Origin: Phycisphaerae bacterium
GTDB lineage: Bacteria > Planctomycetota > Phycisphaerae > UBA1845 > PWPN01
DNA: 48,778 nucleotides
Reading direction: 5' to 3'
Assembly (NCBI GenBank): GCA_012729395.1
Contig: JAAYDF010000227.1
Coordinates: 1 to 48,778, forward strand
Shown: one piece after another, positions 9,601 through 15,397 of the stretch
Layout of the letters: each line of letters opens with the position of its first letter
Numbering within the stretch: position 1 is the stretch's first letter
Translations under genes and position numbers: made by a program
The notes under the pieces: model-generated
Database searches by the model: none
Seen by the model: the letters and a program-made list of their open reading frames with translations, nothing else
Told to the model about the DNA's origin: nothing

Positions 9601-10703
9601 TCCACCTCGGCGGTCAGCGCGTCGAAGCGTTCCTTGAGTCTGCCGATCTCCACGTCGCGTCGGTGCAGGGCGGCCTCTTCCCGCTTCTGCAACTGCTGTT
9701 CGGTGTTGGTCAACCAGGCGTTCAATGCGACGCGGGCCGCGGCTAGATGGCTGCACAGCGGCAGGTAGGCGGCACGGATTTGCTCGCGGCTCTGTTGTCG
9801 GAGGTGCCGGCCCACGAGCAGCGTGCCCCCCAGGCAGACCGCCAACGTGGCAGGGCCCGTCCATGCGAGAGAGGGCACATACGGCACACGGAGCACGGAC
9901 AGAAGGATCGCGAGCCCGAGCCCGGCGACGCAGATCGCGGTTGTGTAGATCTGCGGCCGACCGCCGATGAACAGCCGCGGGGCACGCAGCGAGATCAGGT
10001 CATCCAGGTGAGACTGGGCCTGTTGCATATGGCTCTTGGCGGCGCGACCGGGGTCCTGCTCGCTATCTTCACTTGCCGGCGCATCGGGGATCGCGGGGGC
10101 GATCTGGTCATCAGCGGCGGGGGGTGTCTGCCCGTAGAGATTGAGCGCGGCGTCGGCCTGTTCGCGCAGTTGGTCGAGCTGTGCAAGCCGGGCCGGGACC
10201 AGCTTGCGGACTCGGGCGACCTCTTTGCGAAGCTTGCCGCGTGTGCTCTCGGCTAGCGTCTCGGCCAGCCAGACCTCATGCTCGAACTCGCGGCGGGCTT
10301 CGCCGGCCAGTGTGCGCACCTCTTCGCGGATCGCCTCGCGGGCGGCCTGGGTGCTCGATTCGAGATTCTGGCTGCCCGTGGTGAACTGCGAATCGATCTG
10401 CTGCAGCGATTCCTGTCGCCGTTTCTCCAGAGCCGCGAGGATGCTCCCCAGCCGCTCCTCGATCCGCCGCAGCGTCTGCTGGTATTTCTCCTCCGCATGG
10501 GCCAGGGCGGTTTCGTGCTGCCGCGATATCTGGGCTTCGACCGGGCGGACCGTCTCCGTGGACAGCTTGAGTACCTCGGCCAGAGCTCCCTTCTGAAGAG
10601 CCCGGGGATCGTCATCCCGCATGGCCGGTACGTTTCGCAGGTAGTCTTGTAGCAGGTCGGGCATAGCTGTCGTGTTTGAGTGCTTGCGGGCGGAGGCCTC
10701 CAT
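6693..10703 (-). CDS. FtsK/SpoIIIE-domain ATPase, EssC-like (type VII secretion-like)
   Basis: A 1336-residue membrane ATPase. A long coiled coil (about 40-190) and an acidic linker precede two adjacent membrane helices (about 250-305). A second coiled coil (about 325-480) is followed by an FtsK-like domain with Walker A GKTGSGKST near 805 and Walker B LLIVDEFQ near 906. A second ATPase-like module (about 1080-1336) has only a degenerate P-loop (VGQRDESATG near 1105), as seen in the later ATPase domains of some EssC/EccC proteins. No FtsK gamma DNA-binding domain is evident, which argues against a chromosome translocase. It is the last gene of an operon with WXG100-like proteins, starting 3 bases after the stop of the small helical gene. 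The likely role is to power export of those proteins; substrates are unknown. Confidence 0.88.
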   Translation of the reverse strand: MEASARKHSNTTAMPDLLQDYLRNVPAMRDDDPRALQKGALAEVLKLSTETVRPVEAQISRQHETALAHAEEKYQQTLRRIEERLGSILAALEKRRQESLQQIDSQFTTGSQNLESSTQAAREAIREEVRTLAGEARREFEHEVWLAETLAESTRGKLRKEVARVRKLVPARLAQLDQLREQADAALNLYGQTPPAADDQIAPAIPDAPASEDSEQDPGRAAKSHMQQAQSHLDDLISLRAPRLFIGGRPQIYTTAICVAGLGLAILLSVLRVPYVPSLAWTGPATLAVCLGGTLLVGRHLRQQSREQIRAAYLPLCSHLAAARVALNAWLTNTEQQLQKREEAALHRRDVEIGRLKERFDALTAEVERRRTASLQHLEEKYTRLREEIDGWRVGQLQQMESADPDGGLDLRQRYENDLATARERHEREIADAHSAHAAARASLESRWDQGLERIRALIDQATLYGSDLGKDWRDASWEAWQPRDSFPPVVCFGKLLVDLGQLAESIQARAAFPVESARPLEVPAPLVLPDRCSLLLETGRSGRQEALRALQAVMARLLTTLPPGRVLFTIVDPVGLGENFAGFMHLADYQESLVGGRIWTDAAHIEERLSDLTTHMENVIQKYLRNEFETIDAYNLQAGELAEPYRFLVIADFPVNFTEEAARRLSSIVASGARCGVHALIAHDSRQSLPPGVQIEDLQARCTHLVHNGAGFVWQDEIYRQFPLKLDEPPVEDRLTRLMQAVGRASLKAKRVEVPFSAITPSSEAEWTGSSRTGLRVPVGRTGATRLQQLDLGKGVAQHVLIAGKTGSGKSTLLHVIITNLALWYSPDEVEFYLVDFKKGVEFKTYVTHRLPHARAVAIESDREFGLSVLQRLDQELTRRGDLFRQAGVQDLAGYREATGERMPRTLLIVDEFQIFFSEDDKLAQDAMILMDRLVRQGRAFGVHVILGSQTLGGTSGLARSTIGQMAVRIALQCSEADSQLILDDDNVAARLLSRPGEAIYNDAGGLVQGNNPFQTAWLPDEDRDACLARVRELAVARKVPAGEPPAIFEGHIPADLAANRPLARLLEAPGWPTDVGPPQAWLGEPVAIKEPTAVAFRRQSGAHLLLVGQRDESATGILAAAMFSLGAWHPRDQARFVILDGTPADSPLAGALARVTNALPHDCRCVDYRDVPQAIAELAAEADRRQSDESAHSPAVYLVVLGLQRYRVLRRKEDDFSFGRSDEDRPPDPGRQFADLLREGPPLGIHVLAWADTPATLDRTLDRQALGEFDNRVLFQMSAADSSNLIDSPAANRLGLYRALFFSEELGLIEKFRPYALPAADWLAQAALRLTSRP

Positions 10704-10706
10704 CGT

Positions 10707-10940
10707 TCACAGAAAGACGTCACTGTCCCGGCCACAATCCTGCCGGATGCGGCCCAGGAGCATCTGCAGATGCCCCAAACCCTCCTCGACGGTTCGCAGT
10801 CGAGTGAGCAGGGGGGCGAGGTACTGGTCCTCGAAGGCCTGGCTGTTCGCGTCCCGCCAGACCTGACGCACCTCATTCCATTGAGCGAGCAGATCCTTGG
10901 TCGCCTGCTTGAGTCTGGCGTGGGCGGCATCGACGCTCAT
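10707..10940 (-). CDS. Small helical protein, divergent WXG100/ESAT-6-like
   Basis: A 77-residue all-helical protein. Its centre reads VWRDANSQAFEDQYLAPL (about 27-44). This matches the W-x-x-x(5)-F-x(3)-Y/F layout around the helix turn of WXG100 proteins, with WRD replacing WxG. The same WRD...F pattern appears in the 90-residue protein two genes upstream, suggesting the two are relatives or partners in a heterodimer. Its start overlaps the stop of the preceding gene (ATGA) and its stop is 3 bases from the ATPase start, so it is translationally coupled. The fold assignment is inference from pattern and context. It lacks a signal peptide, as ESX substrates do. Confidence 0.75.
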   Translation of the reverse strand: MSVDAAHARLKQATKDLLAQWNEVRQVWRDANSQAFEDQYLAPLLTRLRTVEEGLGHLQMLLGRIRQDCGRDSDVFL

Positions 10941-11617
10941 GGCTTCCCTCCACCGTCGGGCGACGGCCCAGATCCAGGCTCAGGCGTTATCGTATCCTGG
11001 GCCGGCGGGCTCTGCACCTTGTGATCAGGGGGCGGAGCGTCGATCGCCTGCCCTTCATCAGCCAAAGCACCCGCCGAGGCGGTCCACGCGGTCTGCCACC
11101 CCGCCTCAGGCAAACCAGCCATCTCCACGGGCGACACCGCGAGATAGGCATGCAGGGCAGCCATCATATTGTCCAGACGGGCGAGTATAACCGGCAGTTC
11201 ACCTTCCACCGCCTGGCTGAGACCCTGGGCAGCGCCCTTGTATGCGAAGGCTTCCTCCTCCAGTTTGCGGCCCCAACGTGCGACATTGGACAGCTTGCGC
11301 TGGGCCTCCTCCGAGCGACGTTGGGCTTTGGCCAGCGCTTTACGCTCGTCCACGCAGGAGTAATGACCGCCCAGAGGGGTCGTCTGGCTTTCCTGACGTC
11401 TCAGGATAAGGCGGGCTCGGTGGACCTCTTCGTCACGCCGACGGACCTGATCCTTCCAGTAGGTGTGCATCTCCTGGCCGAGCCAAATCCCCGAGCGACT
11501 CAAATCCGAGTCCGCCTCCGCCAGGGCGACACGCACCGCCTCCGCGAAGCGGCACAGCGAAACGCGCAACCGCCCCAGGGCGTCAATCGAGTCTACGCGG
11601 GCGTGGTCGTGGCTCAT
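10937..11617 (-). CDS. Coiled-coil protein of the type VII-like operon
   Basis: A 226-residue protein with no family I can name. It is mostly helical with strong charge periodicity (about residues 45-165), including WLGQEMHTYWKDQVRRRDEE and a Lys/Glu/Arg-rich segment. A hydrophobic region follows (about 150-172), then a proline-rich disordered tail (about 185-226). It has no signal peptide. The gene overlaps its neighbours on both sides by four bases (ATGA), placing it between the WXG100-like gene and the second small helical gene. The size and long helices would suit a chaperone, adaptor or LXG-like effector of the system, but no toxin domain is visible. Confidence 0.8.
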   Translation of the reverse strand: MSHDHARVDSIDALGRLRVSLCRFAEAVRVALAEADSDLSRSGIWLGQEMHTYWKDQVRRRDEEVHRARLILRRQESQTTPLGGHYSCVDERKALAKAQRRSEEAQRKLSNVARWGRKLEEEAFAYKGAAQGLSQAVEGELPVILARLDNMMAALHAYLAVSPVEMAGLPEAGWQTAWTASAGALADEGQAIDAPPPDHKVQSPPAQDTITPEPGSGPSPDGGGKP

Positions 11618-11886
11618 CGCTGCTGCAGGTACTCCTCAATGTGGCCGGCCTTCTTGGCCAGGAAGGCTACGTGTCGATCCGAGTATTCCAGGAATCGGCC
11701 CAGCACCTTCACCGCCTGCTGGAACTCCTCCGTGAACTTCCGCTGCTCCTGATCACGCCAGGTCTTCTCCAAAGTGAGCAGGCGGGCCTGCAAGCCACCC
11801 ATCAGGCCCTGCAACTCGGTATTGAAGCGAGTCAGATCGCGGGCAAAGCGTCGCAACTCGGCGGGATCGACATGGGCGCCAGGCAT
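11614..11886 (-). CDS. WXG100-family protein (ESAT-6-like)
   Basis: A 90-residue helical hairpin protein of normal WXG100 length. The turn carries TWRDQEQRKF (about residues 43-52), a WxD variant of the WxG motif followed by the conserved aromatic, and then a second helix ending in EEYLQQR. It has no signal peptide. WXG100 proteins are secreted as folded dimers by EssC/EccC-type ATPases, and one is encoded three genes downstream. The ATG at 11886 was chosen because GGAGG lies about 6 bases upstream; a TTG at 11898 is an alternative. The reading frame overlaps the end of the PhnD-like gene by about 55 bases, and its own stop overlaps the next start (ATGA). Confidence 0.85.
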   Translation of the reverse strand: MPGAHVDPAELRRFARDLTRFNTELQGLMGGLQARLLTLEKTWRDQEQRKFTEEFQQAVKVLGRFLEYSDRHVAFLAKKAGHIEEYLQQR

Positions 11887-12935
11887 GACCACCTCCAAGG
11901 TTGACTCTCGCGGGCTCGCCCGGCGGAACCGGTGGCCGCCGGGGTCGTCGGGGTCGTCGGGGTCGTCGGCTTCAGCAGACGCCAGATCTTGCCGACGGGT
12001 TCGTAGTCCCGGGCATCAACCGGCGGCGCGAAGCCCTTGTAGTTCAGAGCGGCCAGGGCCAGCCGGTGTTTCCTCGGTGCCTCATCGAAGAGAAACGTCC
12101 GCACCCGCTCCCGCAGCTGGGGATCGGTCTTGATCGAAACCACAAACGGTCCCCCGGGAATTCGGACCGTCTTGCCGATGATCCGCACCTGATCCTTGGA
12201 TGGACGCAGCAGAAGCAGGCTTCCACCCGTTTGCGTCCATTGGTTGTAGTCGTATTCGTCGATTACGCCGACCGCCTTGTCCTCGACCACCACGCTCTTG
12301 GCCACTTCAAGCGAGTTGATGTGGTAGGTCAGCATGCTCAGGCCCGGTAGCAGGCCGGGCGTCACCTCCGACCTGGGTACGCCCGCCTCGATCATCGCCC
12401 CGATGGCCGCGTCATTCAGACGGTCGCCCACCGGCAGGAAGTGGAACCGCAAAGACCGGGCGTTACTTAGCGTGTCGATGGTTGACTTGGGCGGCACGAT
12501 GATCAGGCCCTGGCGGTAGGGCTGGTTGTTAAGATTCAAAGGCACAGCCAGGATCTCGCCCGTGCCGGCGGATACGACCTCGGCGAATTCCCCGGGCTGT
12601 AACATCGCGAATTGGAGTCGGCCCGTGCCCATGTGCACGCGGATCTGGCGCGGGGTCATCAACTCGAACTGTACCGGTTCCTGCAAGTAGTGCGACAGGC
12701 CCAGGCGCAACGCCTCCCATTTGGGCAGCAGGAAGGGCGGCGAGAGATCCAGCGTGGTGACGCCGACACGGATCGGCGGCCCGCCCATGCCGAGCACGTT
12801 CAGTGGATCGACGGTCCGGGCGGTGTCCTGGCAGCCGCCAAACAGTGCGAGAAGCAGTAGCCCGGCGACTTGCGGTCCGCATCCGCGGACTGCGCGGGGA
12901 TGATTCACAGCTTGTGCACCTGGATCCGCCGACAT
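11832..12935 (-). CDS. PhnD-like periplasmic substrate-binding lipoprotein
   Basis: Up to 367 residues, of the phosphate/phosphite/phosphonate-binding (PhnD, PF12974-like) fold. A lipoprotein signal peptide ends in the lipobox LALFGGC (about residues 29-35). The mature part has the type II periplasmic-binding layout, including MTPRQIRVHMGTGRLQFAML and VGVIDEYDY. No ABC permease or ATPase accompanies it. It leads the type VII-like operon, so it may be a sensor or docking protein and not a transporter subunit. The tail contains a Thr-Thr-Pro repeat encoded by a 9-base tandem repeat (about 11940-11970), and the last 55 bases overlap the WXG100 gene. The start is uncertain: ATG at 12935 or GTG at 12908. 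Confidence 0.82.
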   Translation of the reverse strand: MSADPGAQAVNHPRAVRGCGPQVAGLLLLALFGGCQDTARTVDPLNVLGMGGPPIRVGVTTLDLSPPFLLPKWEALRLGLSHYLQEPVQFELMTPRQIRVHMGTGRLQFAMLQPGEFAEVVSAGTGEILAVPLNLNNQPYRQGLIIVPPKSTIDTLSNARSLRFHFLPVGDRLNDAAIGAMIEAGVPRSEVTPGLLPGLSMLTYHINSLEVAKSVVVEDKAVGVIDEYDYNQWTQTGGSLLLLRPSKDQVRIIGKTVRIPGGPFVVSIKTDPQLRERVRTFLFDEAPRKHRLALAALNYKGFAPPVDARDYEPVGKIWRLLKPTTPTTPTTPAATGSAGRARESQPWRWSCLAPMSIPPSCDALPAI

Positions 12936-12942
12936 GTTCCCA

Positions 12943-12948
12943 AGTATA
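12943..12948 (-). promoter_or_regulatory. Possible -10 element for the type VII-like operon
   Basis: On the minus strand the hexamer TATACT (five of six consensus bases) lies just before the first gene of the operon. The -35 region 17 bases upstream (TTTCAG) is weak. If used, transcription would start at about 12936. That would give an almost leaderless ATG at 12935 or a 28-base leader before the GTG at 12908. Confidence 0.3.
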
Positions 12949-13074
12949 GCTCGTACCGCCTGTTGCTGAAAGAGCGACCGGCGGATGATCGAGCGACTGC
13001 CGGTTGAAAGCGGTCCGCACGCTCACTAACATCCCCGCATAAGCCGACAGGCAGGCTCTGGGAGGGTCTTATAC

Positions 13075-14073
13075 ATGCGGCATGATCTCGGTAGGCGTGA
13101 TTTTCTCCGCCAGGTGGGGGCGGGTGTGGTTGGCGGGATGGTGGGGGCGGCGTACGCGAAGGAAGCGACGCCTTCGGTGGCCACGCGTCCTGCCATCCCC
13201 AGCATCGCCGACCTGCCGACACGCAAGCTCGGACGGGCGGGAATTCAGCTTCCGCCGCTCAGCTTCGGGAGCGCGGCCATGGGGCATGCGTTCTATGCTC
13301 AGGAACCGTTCGAGGAGGTTGCCTGCGCCGCCCTGGATGCCGGGGTTCGTTACTTCGACACCGCGGTGACCTACGACGTGGCCGAGGAACGCCTTGCTCC
13401 GATTCTCGCGAAGCGACGTAAGGAGATCATCCTGGCCGGCAAAAGCCGGGGCTCCACACGCGACGATGTGCTGCGCGATGTCGAGGGCAGCCTGAAGCGC
13501 ATGCGAGTTGATTACCTGGACGTTGGGCATTTGCACAATGTCGGGCAGTACGATCTGCAGGCTGTGTTGGGTAAGGGCGGCTCGCTCGAAGGCATGCTGA
13601 CCGCGAAGGAGCGCGGCCTTGTCCGGCATGTCGGGTGTACTGGGCATCTTCGGCCGCATCAGTTCATCCCGGTGCTGGAGACCGGCCACATCGAGGTCAT
13701 CATGGTGGCGATGAACTTCGTCGACCAGTTCACCTACGGGTTTGAGGAGAAGGTGCTGCCCACCGCCCGACGGTTCGAATGCGGGATCATCTGCATGAAA
13801 GTGTACGGCGGGGTGACCGGCGGGTGGGATGGCTACCGCAAACTGCGACCGGGCCGACTGACAGCCGACGAGCATCGCCAGAACGCGTTTGACTACGCGC
13901 TGAGCATTCCCGGCGTCGCGACGTGCGTGGTCGGGCTCAAATCGCTGGAGGAGTTGCGTCTGGCGATCGAGGCGGTACGCCGCTATCGGCCGCTGGAAGG
14001 GGCACGCCGTGAATCCGTATTCGCGCGGGGCGAGCAGTTGGCGGCCGAGTGGGGTTTCCACCTCGACAAGTGA
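13075..14073 (+). CDS. Tat-exported aldo/keto reductase
   Basis: A 332-residue protein with a twin-arginine signal (RRDFLRQVGAGVVGGMVGAA, about residues 7-26) and an aldo/keto reductase TIM barrel. The catalytic tetrad is visible: Asp in RYFDTA (about 99), Tyr in VTYDVAEERL (about 104), Lys in ILAGKSRG (about 123) and His in VGHLHNVG (about 148). It should reduce carbonyls with NADPH; folded export via Tat fits cofactor loading in the cytoplasm. GGGAGGG lies about 9 bases before the ATG. It is transcribed away from the type VII-like operon and stands alone. Exported AKR-fold proteins are common in Planctomycetes, and their substrates are largely undefined. Confidence 0.9.
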   Translation: MRHDLGRRDFLRQVGAGVVGGMVGAAYAKEATPSVATRPAIPSIADLPTRKLGRAGIQLPPLSFGSAAMGHAFYAQEPFEEVACAALDAGVRYFDTAVTYDVAEERLAPILAKRRKEIILAGKSRGSTRDDVLRDVEGSLKRMRVDYLDVGHLHNVGQYDLQAVLGKGGSLEGMLTAKERGLVRHVGCTGHLRPHQFIPVLETGHIEVIMVAMNFVDQFTYGFEEKVLPTARRFECGIICMKVYGGVTGGWDGYRKLRPGRLTADEHRQNAFDYALSIPGVATCVVGLKSLEELRLAIEAVRRYRPLEGARRESVFARGEQLAAEWGFHLDK

Positions 14074-14197
14074 GCGAAACATTCAACCACGTTCCATCGA
14101 GATACCCTCAAGCATTTTTCACTCTTCGCCCGATAATCGGATGGACGGGTGAAGTCCAAGCACTCGTCCGTGCGTTCTGAGCGAGGGTTGTCGTCCC

Positions 14198-14392
14198 GTG
14201 GATCGTCCAGCTTCACTGTGCCCGTACCTCAACGACAGCGATGCTCGCTGTGCGGGTCCGCTGACTCTGATCAATCTGCGGGAGGCGTTCCGGCTCTGTG
14301 TGGGAAATTATGAAGCCTGCAGAGTCTACCACCAGATTAGATTGGCCGAGCTCCGACGTCAGGCCGAGCTTCCGGTCGCCCAATCCGCCTGA
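14198..14392 (+). CDS. Four-cysteine small protein upstream of xerD
   Basis: A 64-residue protein with GTG start. Four cysteines are spaced C-x9-C-x15-C-x6-C (residues 8, 18, 34, 41) within CPYLNDSD, RCAG, FRLCVGNY and ACRVYHQI, which suggests a metal or Fe-S site. It is followed by a short basic helix. I do not recognise a named family, but the pattern of aromatic residues next to the cysteines looks conserved and not random. The gene ends 40 bases before the preferred XerD start. The earlier alternative XerD starts (14298, 14310) would overlap it, while the XerD start supported by catalytic residue numbering (14433) leaves it intact. Function is unknown. Confidence 0.6.
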   Translation: MDRPASLCPYLNDSDARCAGPLTLINLREAFRLCVGNYEACRVYHQIRLAELRRQAELPVAQSA

Positions 14393-14432
14393 GCCAGTCA
14401 TCCGCGTCGCACCGGTCACCGAGGGGCCGCGG

Positions 14433-15326
14433 GTGTCTTTGTCGGAGCTGGCCGAGCGGTTCCTCACCCACTTGTGGTCCGAGGCCGGGCTGGCGGAGAA
14501 CACCTTGGCCGCGTACCGCCACGATCTCGAGTCGTTCGGCGGTTTCTGTCGAGATCGGGCTATCGAGCTGCGCCGGCTCTCACCACTCGACGTACAGGCG
14601 TTCCTGATTTTTCTCCGGCAGGATCAAGGGCTGGCGGTCAGCTCGATCGCACGCCGACTTGTGGTGATCAAGCTCTTCTGCCGGTTCTGCCATCGGATCG
14701 GACACGTCGACCGGGACGTTGCCGCCTTGATTGAAACGCCCAAAAAGTGGTCGAATCTGCCGGTGGTACTCAACGAGCGGCAGGTGGACGCCCTCCTCGC
14801 CCTGCCGGACGAGGGGGACCTGTTGGCCTCGCGCGACCGGGCGATCCTCGAACTGTTCTATGCGACGGGGCTGCGGGTCAGCGAATTGGTCAACCTGCGG
14901 TTGGGCGACGTGCACCTGGACATCGGCTACCTGCGATGCATCGGGAAAGGAGACAAGGAGCGCGTTGTGCCGATCGGGCAGCAGGCCGTCGGTGCCATGC
15001 AGGCTTACCTTGCCGACCTCAGGCCGCAATTGATGACCGGGCGCCCGACGGACCGCGTTTTCCTCTCTCGGACCGGACGACCGCTGGACCGTACCAATTG
15101 CTGGCGCATGGTCGTGAAGTATGCCCGCCGGATGGGCGCGAGCGGGAAGCTCTCTCCGCACACCCTGCGACACAGTTTCGCCACGCACGTGCTGGCCGGC
15201 GGCGCCGACCTGAGGGTCGTACAGGAAATGCTCGGCCACGCCGACGTACGCACCACGCAGATCTACACCCACGTGGACTCCTCACGCCTCAAGGCGATCC
15301 ATCAGAAGTTCCACCCTCGCCAGTAG
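14433..15326 (+). CDS. xerD: Tyrosine recombinase XerD (chromosome dimer resolution)
   Basis: A 297-residue site-specific recombinase. From this start the catalytic residues fall at R148, K near 172, H243-x-x-R246, H near 269 and Y278. These are nearly the E. coli XerD numbers, and the total length equals that of XerD. The N-terminal SAM-like core-binding domain (about 8-92) precedes the catalytic domain with TLRHSFATHVLAGGADLRVV and LGHADVRTTQIYTH. XerC and XerD together resolve chromosome dimers at dif under FtsK control. The GTG at 14433 has GAGGGG about 7 bases upstream; starts at 14298 or 14310 would add a proline-rich extension. XerC versus XerD identity is inferred from the C-terminus. 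Confidence 0.9.
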   Translation: MSLSELAERFLTHLWSEAGLAENTLAAYRHDLESFGGFCRDRAIELRRLSPLDVQAFLIFLRQDQGLAVSSIARRLVVIKLFCRFCHRIGHVDRDVAALIETPKKWSNLPVVLNERQVDALLALPDEGDLLASRDRAILELFYATGLRVSELVNLRLGDVHLDIGYLRCIGKGDKERVVPIGQQAVGAMQAYLADLRPQLMTGRPTDRVFLSRTGRPLDRTNCWRMVVKYARRMGASGKLSPHTLRHSFATHVLAGGADLRVVQEMLGHADVRTTQIYTHVDSSRLKAIHQKFHPRQ

Positions 15327-15397
15327 CCGGCGGCGGGGCGACTATCGGGCTTGCCGCTTCCTGATCCAACCAGCTCTGCCGACTTGCCGCGATACGC

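Noticed and set aside
14298-14432. N-terminal extension of XerD from GTG 14298 or ATG 14310
   Set aside because: It overlaps the four-cysteine gene and shifts catalytic residues away from XerD numbering; GTG 14433 has a good ribosome site.
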